A stretch of DNA of 64,000 nucleotides. Source: Bradyrhizobium lupini. Its GTDB lineage: Bacteria; Pseudomonadota; Alphaproteobacteria; Rhizobiales; Xanthobacteraceae. Of the stretch, positions 26,204 to 34,768 are shown piece by piece; position 1 is the first letter of the stretch; each line of letters begins with the position of its first letter. Below the pieces are notes generated by a model. It did not search any database. It had not been told where the DNA came from and worked only from the letters and a program-made list of their open reading frames with translations. Made by a program: the position numbers and the translations under genes. Location: the NCBI RefSeq assembly GCF_040939785.1, contig NZ_CP162553.1, positions 1,116,001 to 1,180,000 of the forward strand, given 5' to 3'.

Positions 26204-26695
26204 ATGGGCGATGTCACGCATCAGATTTCCGAACGCATTCCGATCCATCTTGTCGTCAACGGCGTCAGTCACACGCTCGATCTCGTGCCATGGACCACAT
26301 TGCTCGATGCCTTGCGGGACCATCTTGCACTGAGCGGCACCAAGAAGGGCTGCGACCATGGTCAGTGCGGCGCCTGCACGGTGCTGGTGGACGGCCGGCG
26401 CGTCAATTCCTGTCTCACGCTCGCCGTCATGAAGGACGGCGCGGAGATCACGACTGTCGAAGGTCTTGCCAAGGATGGCGCGCTGCATCCCCTGCAACAG
26501 GCGTTCATCGACCATGACGCCTTCCAGTGCGGCTATTGCACGCCGGGACAGATATGCTCGGCGGCCGGACTGCTCGCCGAAGGCCGTGCCAAAGATACCG
26601 ACGAGATCCGGGAGCTGATGAGCGGAAACCTTTGCCGCTGCGGCGCCTATCCAAACATCGTCGCCGCCATCCAGCAGGCAATGGGCCAGCCATGA
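26204..26695 (+). CDS. Aldehyde/xanthine-dehydrogenase-type [2Fe-2S] subunit (PaoA/YagT-like)
   Basis: 163-aa iron-sulfur subunit of a molybdenum hydroxylase. Plant-type ferredoxin cluster GCDHGQCGACTVLVDG...NSCL and the C-terminal four-helix cluster CGYCTPGQ ... NLCRCGAYPNI. The ATG at 26204 is preceded by CAGGGAGCAGG; no Tat-type leader is present, unlike E. coli PaoA, so the enzyme may be cytosolic. First of three overlapping genes (small, medium, large subunits) in PaoABC order. Confidence 0.9.
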   Translation: MGDVTHQISERIPIHLVVNGVSHTLDLVPWTTLLDALRDHLALSGTKKGCDHGQCGACTVLVDGRRVNSCLTLAVMKDGAEITTVEGLAKDGALHPLQQAFIDHDAFQCGYCTPGQICSAAGLLAEGRAKDTDEIRELMSGNLCRCGAYPNIVAAIQQAMGQP

Positions 26696-27708
26696 ACAAC
26701 TTCCAGTACGCTCGAGCCACTGATGTCGCCGACGCCATCCGCTTGCTCGCCGCCGGTCCCGGCGCCAAACTGATTGCCGGCGGCACCAATCTGATCGACC
26801 TGATGAAAGAGAATGTCGAGCGCCCCTCCCGGCTGATCGACATTTCCCGCCTGCCGCTCCGCAAGGTCGAAGAGACGCCCGACGGGTCCTTGCGCATCGG
26901 CGCCTTGGTGCCGAACTCGGACCTCGCCTATCATCCATTGATCGAGCAGCGCTATCCGCTGCTCGCCAGCGCCATCCTCGCCGGCGCCTCGGCGCAATTG
27001 CGCAACATGGCCTCCGTTGGCGGCAATCTGATGCAGCGAACGCGCTGCGCTTATTTCTATGACACGGCCACGCCCTGCAACAAGCGACATCCCGGCAGCG
27101 GCTGCTCGGCGATGGACGGGCTGAACCGCAACCATGCCATCCTGGGCACGAGCGCCGCCTGCATCGCGACCAATCCATCGGACATGAGCGTGGCGCTCGC
27201 CGCGCTCGATGCGCTCGTGCACATCGCGGGTCCCTCCGGCGAACGCACCATCGCGCTGACCGATCTCCATCGGCTGCCCGGCGACAAGCCTCATGTCGAT
27301 ACCAATCTCGGCACCGGCGAGATCATCACCGGGATTGAGCTTCCGCCGCGCGGCTTTGCTCAAAACTACAGTTATCTGAAAATTCGGGACCGGATGTCTT
27401 ATGCCTTTGCTCTGGTCTCGGTTGCCGCCGCGCTTGAGTTGGAGGGCAACGCGATCAGCGGGGCACGCGTGGCGATCGGCGGCGTGGCGCACAAGCCCTG
27501 GCGCAGCGTTGAAGTCGAAGCGGCGTTGCGCGGCCAGGCCGCGACGCCCGATCACTTCTTGCACGCCGCGGATCTCTTGCTCCAGGGAGCAACGGCCCGC
27601 TCACATAACGGCTTCAAGGTCGAGCTCGCACGCCGCGCCATCGTGCGCGCACTGACGCAGGCGGCGAATGCCACGCCGCAATCCCAGGCCCACAAGAAGA
27701 TCGCGTGA
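26692..27708 (+). CDS. Molybdenum hydroxylase FAD-binding subunit (PaoB/YagS-like)
   Basis: 338-aa FAD subunit. FAD-binding LIAGGTNLIDLMKENVERP near residues 27-45 and NMASVGGNLMQRTRCAYFYD. The extra cysteine segment PCNKRHPGSGCSAMDG marks the PaoB/4-hydroxybenzoyl-CoA-reductase-like branch that holds an additional [4Fe-4S] cluster. ATG 26692 overlaps the small-subunit stop (ATGA). Passes electrons from the Fe-S subunit to its acceptor. Confidence 0.9.
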   Translation: MNNFQYARATDVADAIRLLAAGPGAKLIAGGTNLIDLMKENVERPSRLIDISRLPLRKVEETPDGSLRIGALVPNSDLAYHPLIEQRYPLLASAILAGASAQLRNMASVGGNLMQRTRCAYFYDTATPCNKRHPGSGCSAMDGLNRNHAILGTSAACIATNPSDMSVALAALDALVHIAGPSGERTIALTDLHRLPGDKPHVDTNLGTGEIITGIELPPRGFAQNYSYLKIRDRMSYAFALVSVAAALELEGNAISGARVAIGGVAHKPWRSVEVEAALRGQAATPDHFLHAADLLLQGATARSHNGFKVELARRAIVRALTQAANATPQSQAHKKIA

Positions 27709-27715
27709 GGACCCC

Positions 27716-29920
27716 ATGAACGCTTATGTCGGAACGGCAACGTCGCGTGTCGACGGCCGGGCCAAGGTCACCGGGGCCGCCAAATACGCCAGCGAATTTC
27801 CGGCCGACAGGCTCCTCCATGGCTTCGTCGTCGAGGCCACCATTCCATGCGGGCGCATTGCCCGCCTCGACACCAGTGCGGCGCTGCAGATCGAGGGCGT
27901 GCTCAACGTGCTCACGCATGCGAACCGTCCGTCGCTGGCCGACAAGGACGAGGCGTGGAAGGACGAGGTGGCGCCCGAGGAAGGCTCGCCTTTCCGTCCG
28001 CTTTATGATGACAAGATCAAGTTCAATGGCCAGCCGATCGCACTTGTCGTCGCAGAGGACTGGGAAACCGCGAAATTCGCCGCGACGCTCGTGCGGGTCG
28101 AATATGAGCAGCATGGTTTTGCAACCGACCTCGAAGGCGAACGCAGCAACGCCGCCGAGAAGAACGAGCCGCATAAACCGCGGGGCGACGCCGCAGCCGC
28201 CCTTGCGGGAGCTGATGTGCGCCACGAGGCGGACTACGTGATACCGACCGAGCATCACAACCCGATGGAGCTCTATGCGACCACGGCGGTCTGGGACAGC
28301 AATGGCAAGCTCACGATCTACGACAAGACCCAAGGCGTCCAGAACGTCCACAAATTTCTCTGCAGCGTGTTCGACAAGAAGCCGGACGACATTCGCGTGG
28401 TCTCGCCGTACGTCGGCGGCGCCTTCGGCTCCGGCTTGCGGCCGCAATATCAGGTGGTGTTGGCAACACTCGGCGCGCTCGCGCTGAAGCGGTCCGTTCG
28501 CGTCGTACTGACGCGGCAGCAGATGTACGGGCTCGGCTACCGGCCGATGACCATCGAGCGCGTCGGGCTCGGCGCAAGATCCGATGGCGCCCTCGACGCG
28601 GTCACGCACGAGGCCATTGCCGTCACCTCGCGCTATGAGGATTTTGCCCGCAACGATACCGGCTGGGCCGAACAGCTCTACAAGAGCCCGAACAGCCGCT
28701 TCTCCCACAAGCTGGTGCACCTTGACGTCTCCACCCCCAGCGACATGCGCGCACCGGGCGCTGCGTCGGGCGTCTGCGCGCTGGAATGCGCGATGGACGA
28801 GCTCGCCGTCGCACTCAAGCTCGACCCGATCGAATTGCGGCTGAAGTGCTACTCGGATCGCGACCAGAGCGAAAACCTGCCCTACACCAGCAAGCAGTTG
28901 CGCGAATGCTACGCGCGCGGCGCGGACGCCTTCGGCTGGAGCAGACGCAATCCTGCGCCGCGCTCGATGCGCGACGGCAAGGATCTGATCGGCTGGGGCA
29001 TGGCGACGGGTGTGTGGGAAGCACTGCAGATGCCGGTCGCCGTCCGTATCGTGCTGACGTCGAACGGACATGCCGAGGTGTCCTGCGCCGCATCCGACAT
29101 CGGCACCGGCACCTACACCATTGTGGCTCAGGTCGCAGCCGATGCGCTCGGCCTGCCGATTGAGAACATCAGCGTCCGGCTCGCAGATTCCAGTCTGCCG
29201 CAGGCGCCTGTGGAGGGCGGCTCCTGGATGGCCGCTTCGAGCGCGCATGCGGTGCTCGCAGCCGCCGAGGAAGTGCGCAAGGAACTGTTACGCCTGGCCG
29301 GGAAGATGCCAGGCTCGCCGCTCGCCGGCGCCGAGCTAGCCGATACGGTGCTGACCGACGGCAGCATTGCCAGCGCCAGCAACAACAGCCGCGCGGTCTC
29401 GATCGCCGACGCGATGCGTCACGGCGGCGTCGAACGCATCGAGAAGGAAAAGCTCAATCAATTCGGCGAGGACAAGAAGCACGCGCGTAACACCCACTCG
29501 GCCGTCTTCGCCGAGGTCAAGGTGGACGAAGAGCTAAACGTCATTCGCGTGACGCGGGTCGTGAGCGCCGTCGCGGCCGGGCGGATTCTCAACACCAAGA
29601 CAGGCCGCAGCCAGATCATGGGCGGCGTGGTCTGGGGGATTGGGATGGCCCTGCACGAGGAGACGGTGATGGATCACCGCTTCGGGCGGATCATGAACGC
29701 GAACATCGCCGAGTACCACATTCCCGTGAATGCCGATGTTCACGACATCGACGTGATCTTCGTCGACGAGCCGGACGCGCACATCAACGCGCTCGGCATC
29801 AAGGGGCTGGGCGAGATCGGCATCGTCGGCGTTCCCGCCGCGATCGCGAACGCCGTCTATCACGCCACCGGCAAACGCATCCGTCGATTTCCGATCACAC
29901 TGGACAAGCTGCTCGACTGA
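27716..29920 (+). CDS. Molybdenum hydroxylase catalytic subunit (PaoC/YagR-like aldehyde dehydrogenase)
   Basis: 734-aa molybdopterin subunit, close to the 732 aa of E. coli PaoC. N-terminal domain begins DGRAKVTGAAKYASEF; molybdopterin contacts are seen in VGGAFGSGLRPQ and DIGTGTYTIVAQVAADALG; the catalytic Glu lies in GIKGLGEIGIVG near residue 700. Members oxidise aldehydes (often aromatic) to acids with water as oxygen source. No Mo-cytosine cofactor chaperone (PaoD/XdhC) is encoded in the next genes, so maturation must be supplied elsewhere. Substrate not determinable. Confidence 0.9.
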   Translation: MNAYVGTATSRVDGRAKVTGAAKYASEFPADRLLHGFVVEATIPCGRIARLDTSAALQIEGVLNVLTHANRPSLADKDEAWKDEVAPEEGSPFRPLYDDKIKFNGQPIALVVAEDWETAKFAATLVRVEYEQHGFATDLEGERSNAAEKNEPHKPRGDAAAALAGADVRHEADYVIPTEHHNPMELYATTAVWDSNGKLTIYDKTQGVQNVHKFLCSVFDKKPDDIRVVSPYVGGAFGSGLRPQYQVVLATLGALALKRSVRVVLTRQQMYGLGYRPMTIERVGLGARSDGALDAVTHEAIAVTSRYEDFARNDTGWAEQLYKSPNSRFSHKLVHLDVSTPSDMRAPGAASGVCALECAMDELAVALKLDPIELRLKCYSDRDQSENLPYTSKQLRECYARGADAFGWSRRNPAPRSMRDGKDLIGWGMATGVWEALQMPVAVRIVLTSNGHAEVSCAASDIGTGTYTIVAQVAADALGLPIENISVRLADSSLPQAPVEGGSWMAASSAHAVLAAAEEVRKELLRLAGKMPGSPLAGAELADTVLTDGSIASASNNSRAVSIADAMRHGGVERIEKEKLNQFGEDKKHARNTHSAVFAEVKVDEELNVIRVTRVVSAVAAGRILNTKTGRSQIMGGVVWGIGMALHEETVMDHRFGRIMNANIAEYHIPVNADVHDIDVIFVDEPDAHINALGIKGLGEIGIVGVPAAIANAVYHATGKRIRRFPITLDKLLD

Positions 29921-29980
29921 GACGGTGCAGCAGTCCCCTCTCGGCGCCGGCGTCACCTCACGGCGCCCGGCCGCCAGGCC

Positions 29981-30193
29981 TCACGAGGGAAAGTCAGCCG
30001 GTCTGACTTGGATGCGGTCGGCATGCAGCGACCAGTGGTGCAACGCCTGATCCTCGCAAAACCTCGCCTTCGCCCGCTCTCTGGCTTCGTCCTCGTCGGA
30101 AGCGTCGATCTCGAGCGTGCCCTGGCACACCTCGATCTGCCGGCCGTACTGGCCGAGCACGTCCTTCATGAACCTGACCACATAAGTTGACAT
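29981..30193 (-). CDS. Small conserved protein of unknown function behind a FixK/FNR-type box
   Basis: 70-aa soluble protein (MSTYVVRFMKDVLGQYGRQIEV...). It has a ferredoxin-like beta-alpha-beta look (strand, QIEVCQGTLEIDAS, then acidic-basic helix DEDEARERAKARFCED) and ends in a beta strand. Family not recognised by name. AGGAGGT lies directly upstream of the ATG at 30193. A TTGA-N6-TCAA site is centred 74 nt upstream, suggesting microaerobic or anaerobic control. Confidence 0.7.
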   Translation of the reverse strand: MSTYVVRFMKDVLGQYGRQIEVCQGTLEIDASDEDEARERAKARFCEDQALHHWSLHADRIQVRPADFPS

Positions 30194-30260
30194 GGGACCT
30201 CCTGCCTGCCCCGGCGGCGCTCACTCTTATCCCATTTAGGCGGAATCCGGGAGGGAGATT

Positions 30261-30274
30261 TTGACACGGATCAA
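30261..30274. promoter_or_regulatory. FixK/FNR-type box TTGACACGGATCAA
   Basis: Matches the TTGA-N6-TCAA consensus of FixK/FNR regulators. On the minus strand a GATAAG sequence (about 30227-30232) could be the -10 element of the 70-aa gene, placing the box near the -41.5 to -46 activating position. Confidence 0.6.
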
Positions 30275-30378
30275 AGTCGGGCGCGGTTCCCCCCGCCGAT
30301 CGTTCCGTGGCGCGTAGCGCTAACCGGGACATTGGGCAGCAGGAGCATCGCACCCCGGAAGGACAGAGCGACTGTCAA

Positions 30379-31427
30379 CTACGCCGGCGTCACACCAAAC
30401 GCCTGCTTGAATCGCTCCACATAGCGTGGCCAGACCTCCGGATTGATGATGCGCGGCGGCCGCTTGCCATCGAGCGTATCCAGCACCTGCTCGGCCGCGA
30501 TGCGGCCCATGTTCTGCCGCGCCTCGATCGTGACGCCCGCGGTATGCGGGCTCGCCAGCACGTTGTCGAGCTGGAGCAGCGGATGCTCCGGCGGCGGCGG
30601 CTCCTTGGACCAGACGTCGAGACCGGCGCCCGCAATGCGCTTCTCGCGCAAGGCCTGGAGCAGCGCATCCTCATCGTGGATGAAGCCGCGCGCCGTGGTG
30701 ATAAAGTACGCATGCGGCTGCATCAACGCAAATTCGCGCACGCTGATCATGTTGCGGCTGCGCTTGTCGAGCGGGCAGGAGATGGAGACGAAATCGGCGC
30801 GGCGCAGCAGCTCGTCGAGCTCGACCTTCTCGCCGCCCCGCTCGGCCATCACCTCGGCCGTGAGGTAAGGATCGTAGGCCAGCACCTTCATGCCGAACAG
30901 GCCCTTGCACAGCGCGGCGATGCGGCGACCGACATTGCCGAGGCCGACGATGCCGACGGTCTTGTGCTCGATCTCGTTGCCGACGAGTTCGTTGCGGTTG
31001 ACGTTGGACTCCTGCGGAGCTTGCGGTCGGACTGGATGATGCGCTTGGACAGCGTCAGCATCATCGCCAGCGCATGCTCGGCGACCGAGTGGGCATTGCC
31101 GCCGGACTGGTTGACGACCAGCACGCCGGCATCGGTGCAAGCCTCGACATCGACAGGATCGAATCCCGCGCCGTTGCTGGAGACGAGCAGCAGGTTCGGC
31201 GCGCGCTTCAGGAAGGCAGCATCGACATGGAAGTGCGGGGCCAGTTCGTCACGGGCGGCGCCGATCTGGTAGACATGAGCCGCCTCGATGATCGGCGCGA
31301 AATAATCCTCGGGGCTCTCGTTCTCGATGCGATCGAGCCGGACGTCGGGCCGCGCCTTCAGGATGTCGATATAGATCGGATTGGCCAGATATTTGACGTA
31401 GAAGACGCGCTTGCTGTTGACGGACAT
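30379..31427 (-). pseudogene. D-isomer-specific 2-hydroxyacid dehydrogenase, frameshifted (SlcC/SerA-like)
   Basis: NAD-dependent 2-hydroxyacid dehydrogenase of about 349 residues once one base is restored. The N-terminal part (ATG 31427, MSVNSKRVFYVKYLANP) runs to SKRIIQSDRKLRR. The other frame continues ESNVNRNELVGNEIEHKTVGIVGLGNVGRRIA (NAD site), TTARGFIHDEDALL (catalytic Arg), LDVWSKEPPPPEHPLL (Glu) and SPHTAGVT (His). The missing base is in the CC run at 31011-31012. Divergent from a two-subunit sulfopyruvate-decarboxylase-like pair, which raises sulfolactate as a possible substrate (SlcC belongs to this family); glycerate-type substrates are equally possible. Confidence 0.8.
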
Positions 31428-31691
31428 CAGGACCCTTCCGGCTTTCTCCAGGAGATCCGCAGGGCCAGCGCTTCGCGCGTTCCTGTCATGCGTTCCTCCG
31501 TTCTCTTGTTGTTGCCGCTTATGACACGGCGGCACCAGCTGCGGCAGGCCGTCTGGCGCAGATCACGGTGCAGTCCGGACATGTTGACAATCCCGCTGCC
31601 TGCGTCAAGTTCGGCAGACCGCCGCGACGGAAGACGACGGCCAAGACAATGGCAAAGACCAAGAAGCATGCGCGGCCGAAGGGAGAACGCA

Positions 31692-32258
31692 ATGCCGATT
31701 GCGGAGCAACAAACCTCGTCCGAGGCGGCACAGACCTCCAGTGACAAGAGCTGGCACGGCATCATCCTGCAAACCCTAAAGCGGAATGAGATCAGCCTCG
31801 TCCCTTACGTGCCCGACCGCGTGCTGACGCCGCTGATCAAGAACCTGCACGCCGATCAGTTCTTCACCACCTTTGCCACCGCCCGCGAGGAGGAGGCCGT
31901 CGGCATCGTCTCGGGCGCCTGGATGGGCGGACGGCGCGGTGCGGTGCTGATGCAGACCTCAGGCTTTGCGACGCTCGCCAACGTGCTGGCCTCGCTCGCG
32001 GTGCCCTACCAGATTCCGCTTATCATGTTCGTGTCCGAGCGCGGCACGCTCGGCGAGTTCAACTACGGCCAGTCACTGGTCTGCCGCACCATGCGTCCGG
32101 TGCTGGATTCGCTGGCGCTGGAGCATCACACCATCACCCGGCTCGACGAGCTCGAATTCATTGCCGACCGTTCGATCAAGCAGGCCATCACGACGCAGGC
32201 GCCAGTCGCGCTGATCCTCAACCCGCTGCTCACGGGCGGCAAGGTGTTCGACAAGTGA
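31692..32258 (+). CDS. TPP-dependent decarboxylase alpha subunit (sulfopyruvate decarboxylase ComD-like)
   Basis: 188-aa pyrimidine-binding half of a thiamine-diphosphate decarboxylase. The active-site Glu region is readable in ATAREEEAVGIVSGAWMGGRRGAVLMQTSG, followed by LASLAVPYQIPLIMFVSERG. Two-subunit enzymes of this layout include sulfopyruvate decarboxylase (ComDE) and phosphonopyruvate decarboxylase. ATG 31692 (MPIAEQQ) follows GGGAGAA; the frame further upstream is antisense to the dehydrogenase. Its TGA overlaps the GTG of the beta subunit. Confidence 0.82.
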   Translation: MPIAEQQTSSEAAQTSSDKSWHGIILQTLKRNEISLVPYVPDRVLTPLIKNLHADQFFTTFATAREEEAVGIVSGAWMGGRRGAVLMQTSGFATLANVLASLAVPYQIPLIMFVSERGTLGEFNYGQSLVCRTMRPVLDSLALEHHTITRLDELEFIADRSIKQAITTQAPVALILNPLLTGGKVFDK

Positions 32259-32872
32259 GTCCGGCCCAAATGAATACAGACGTGCGCAACACCAAAGTGA
32301 TGAACCGCTTCGACGTCACCTCGCGCCTGATCGCGAAACTCGAGCACGAGGAAGCCGTGATCGGCGGCATCGGCAACACCAATTTCGACCTCTGGGCCGC
32401 CGGCCACCGTGCGCAAAATTTCTACATGCTCGGCAGCATGGGGCTCGCCTTCCCGATCGCGCTGGGCGTGGCGCTGGCGCAGCCGGACCGGCGCGTCTTT
32501 GCGCTCGAAGGCGACGGCTCGCTGCTGATGCAGCTCGGCGCACTCTCGACGATCGCGGCGTTGAAGCCGAAGAACCTCATCATGATCGTGATGGACAACG
32601 GCATCTACCAGATCACGGGCGCGCAGCCGACACCGGCCGCGAACGTGGCTGACATCGTCGCCATCGCAACCGGCTCCGGGCTTGCCAACAGCGCCTGGGC
32701 CGCGGACGAGGCGGATTTCGAGCGTCTGGTCGAGGAAGCCATGTCGGCCGGCGAGCCCAGCCTGATCGCCGTCCGCATCGATGACAAGCCCGGCGTCGGC
32801 GCCACCCGACGCGATCCCGTACAAATCCGGGAACGCTTCATGCACGGCCTTGGCGTGCGCGAGCCACTTTAA
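32255..32872 (+). CDS. TPP-dependent decarboxylase beta subunit (sulfopyruvate decarboxylase ComE-like)
   Basis: 205-aa diphosphate-binding half. The TPP/Mg motif GDGSLLMQLGALSTIAALKPKN ending in IVMDN is clear, with LGSMGLAFPIALGVALAQP before it. GTG at 32255 overlaps the alpha stop (GTGA); ATG 32270 is an alternative start five codons in. Together the two subunits would decarboxylate a 3-substituted pyruvate to the aldehyde. Sulfopyruvate is one candidate given the divergent dehydrogenase; direct evidence is lacking. Confidence 0.82.
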   Translation: MSPAQMNTDVRNTKVMNRFDVTSRLIAKLEHEEAVIGGIGNTNFDLWAAGHRAQNFYMLGSMGLAFPIALGVALAQPDRRVFALEGDGSLLMQLGALSTIAALKPKNLIMIVMDNGIYQITGAQPTPAANVADIVAIATGSGLANSAWAADEADFERLVEEAMSAGEPSLIAVRIDDKPGVGATRRDPVQIRERFMHGLGVREPL

Positions 32873-32948
32873 CGGTTCGTCATTAACTACACGGCGATCT
32901 GATCCTGGCGCCTCGGCAGGCTGCTGCAATCCGTGCTAAGCGGTGCGG

Positions 32949-33326
32949 ATGTCCATTTTGCTTCGCTCCTCTGCCTGGCTGCTTGCCGCCGCCATCGCCT
33001 TTGCAACCCTCGGCCCGCCAGGCCTACGGCCCCATTCCGACCTTGGCCAGGACGGCGAACATGCCCTTGCCTTCGTCCTGGTGGGAGTAGCCTTCGGCCT
33101 CGCCTATCCGCGCCGCCGCCTGTCGGCCACAGCGATCGCCGTGGTGCTGATCGGCCTGCTGGAACTGATGCAATTCTGGGCACCGGGACGGCATGCGCGG
33201 CTGGAGGACTTTCTGGTCGATGCCGGCACCACCTGCATCGGTTTCGCGCTGGCGGCCATCGCCGATTGGGCCATGACGCGGTTTCGCGCAAATTCGGCCC
33301 TGACGAGTCAAGGCCCCGCGGAGTGA
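32949..33326 (+). CDS. VanZ-like membrane protein
   Basis: 125-aa protein with four hydrophobic segments: SSAWLLAAAIAFATLGPPG, HALAFVLVGVAFGLAYP, ATAIAVVLIGLLELMQF and LVDAGTTCIGFALAAIADW. The HxxAFxxxG and ELxQ...R...D pattern (EHALAFVLVG, ELMQFWAPGRHARLEDFLVDAG) fits the VanZ family, small membrane proteins of largely unknown function. A GTG two codons upstream (32943) is possible. A G-rich hairpin overlaps its stop codon and could end transcription. Confidence 0.75.
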   Translation: MSILLRSSAWLLAAAIAFATLGPPGLRPHSDLGQDGEHALAFVLVGVAFGLAYPRRRLSATAIAVVLIGLLELMQFWAPGRHARLEDFLVDAGTTCIGFALAAIADWAMTRFRANSALTSQGPAE

Positions 33327-33369
33327 CGCTCCGCAGGGCCCGTCTCTTCAAAGCTCACGCTCCGGTCGA

Positions 33370-33753
33370 TCAGTCGATGATCTTAACGACGCGGCGCGTG
33401 CGCGGCTCCACGATCACGCGGCGATCGTTCACGACCGCATAGCGATATTCGGTGTAGTTCGGCACGGGCCGCAGCACCACGGTCGGCGGCAGTGGCTCGC
33501 CGACCACGACGCGCTCGTGGACCACGACGGAATCATCGCGCGGAATTCCGCCGAGGATCGCATTCGGGATTTCCAGGCCAGCGCCGACCGCCGCACCGAC
33601 GGTACCACCGACCATCGCTCCGACCGGGCCGCCGATGTCGCCGCCCGCGCGAGCGCCGTCCCTGGCGCCCTGTTCGGTCGTCGACTGGGCAAAGGCTGCA
33701 CTCGACGCCAGCAGCGACGCGGCAGCGAACGTAATCGCAAGACGGGTCTTCAT
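33370..33753 (-). CDS. Exported DUF1236-family protein
   Basis: 127-aa secreted protein. The signal peptide is about residues 1-23 (MKTRLAITFAAASLL...AFAQ). A glycine-zipper stretch (GARDGARAGGDIGGPVGAMV and following) could insert in or line a membrane. The C-terminal region, VPNYTEYRYAVVNDRRVIVE plus TRRVVKIID, is the DUF1236 signature common in Bradyrhizobium and relatives. ATG 33753 gives the clean leader. Function unknown; envelope or stress roles are commonly guessed. Confidence 0.8.
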   Translation of the reverse strand: MKTRLAITFAAASLLASSAAFAQSTTEQGARDGARAGGDIGGPVGAMVGGTVGAAVGAGLEIPNAILGGIPRDDSVVVHERVVVGEPLPPTVVLRPVPNYTEYRYAVVNDRRVIVEPRTRRVVKIID

Positions 33754-33868
33754 GTGCTTATGTCTCCAGTGATTGTTGTGCGCCTTCAACCGCGGGGCCG
33801 GATCATTGTTCCGGTTCCCCGCCGGATCTAGGCAGAACTACAAGTGGAGACTGTTACCTGGTAACAGT

Positions 33869-34756
33869 TCAGGCTGCGGCGATCTCGTGCCCTGCCATCA
33901 GTTCCAGCGCACGCACCATTGCCGAGTGATCCCAACCCTTGCCGCCATGTGCGGTGCAAGACGAGAACAATTGCTGCGCCAGTGCCGTGCTCGGCAGCGA
34001 CAGGCCGAGCGCGCGGGCGCCTTCAAGCGCGAGGTTGAGATCCTTCTGGTGCAGCTCGATGCGGAAACCGGGATCGAAATTGCGCTTCACCATGCGCTCG
34101 CCATGCACTTCGAGAATCCGCGACGACGCAAAGCCGCCCATCAGGGCCTGCCGCACCAGTGCCGGATCCGCACCGGCTTTCGACGCGAACAGCAGCGCTT
34201 CGCTGACCGCCTCGATCGTCAACGCGACGATGATCTGGTTGGCGACCTTCGTCGTCTGGCCGTCGCCATTGGCGCCGACGCGGGTGACGTTCTTTCCCAT
34301 CCTGTCGAAGATCGGCTTCATGCTGTTGAAGGCGCGCTCGGGGCCACCGACCATGATGGTGAGGCTTGCCGCCTTGGCACCGACCTCCCCGCCTGACACC
34401 GGTGCGTCGAGATAATCCGCGCCGAGCGCCTCGATCTTCTTCGCAAACTCCTTGGTCGCCAGCGGTGAGATCGAGCTCATGTCGACCACGATCTTGCCCT
34501 TGGAAATGCCGCCCGCGACGCCGTCATTGCCAAACAGCACGGCCTCCACATGCGGCGTATCGGGCACCATGATGATGACCGCATCCGCTTCCTCCGCAAC
34601 CTCCTTGCTTGACTTGCAGGCAACGCCGCCGGCGGCGATCAGCTCGGGTGCGACCGGCCCGACATCGTGCAGGAGAACGCGATGGCCTGCGGCCAGAAGA
34701 TGACCGGCCATCGGCCGTCCCATGGTGCCAAGTCCGATAAAGCCGATGTCGATCAT
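33869..34756 (-). CDS. garR: Tartronate semialdehyde reductase (2-hydroxy-3-oxopropionate reductase)
   Basis: 295-aa beta-hydroxyacid dehydrogenase that reduces tartronate semialdehyde to D-glycerate in the glycerate pathway. N-terminal NAD(P) motif GFIGLGTMGRPMAGHL (residues 5-20), substrate-binding DAPVSGGEVGA, catalytic Lys in GQTTKVANQ. Third gene of the minus-strand order gcl-hyi-garR, 12 nt after hyi, so glyoxylate is condensed, isomerised if needed and reduced by consecutive gene products. Confidence 0.9.
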   Translation of the reverse strand: MIDIGFIGLGTMGRPMAGHLLAAGHRVLLHDVGPVAPELIAAGGVACKSSKEVAEEADAVIIMVPDTPHVEAVLFGNDGVAGGISKGKIVVDMSSISPLATKEFAKKIEALGADYLDAPVSGGEVGAKAASLTIMVGGPERAFNSMKPIFDRMGKNVTRVGANGDGQTTKVANQIIVALTIEAVSEALLFASKAGADPALVRQALMGGFASSRILEVHGERMVKRNFDPGFRIELHQKDLNLALEGARALGLSLPSTALAQQLFSSCTAHGGKGWDHSAMVRALELMAGHEIAAA

Positions 34757-34768
34757 GTCAAAGTTTCC

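Noticed and set aside
27614..29248. 544-codon minus-strand ORF opposite the molybdenum hydroxylase large subunit
   Set aside because: High-GC antisense shadow of a well-supported gene; His/Arg/Ala-rich with no motifs.
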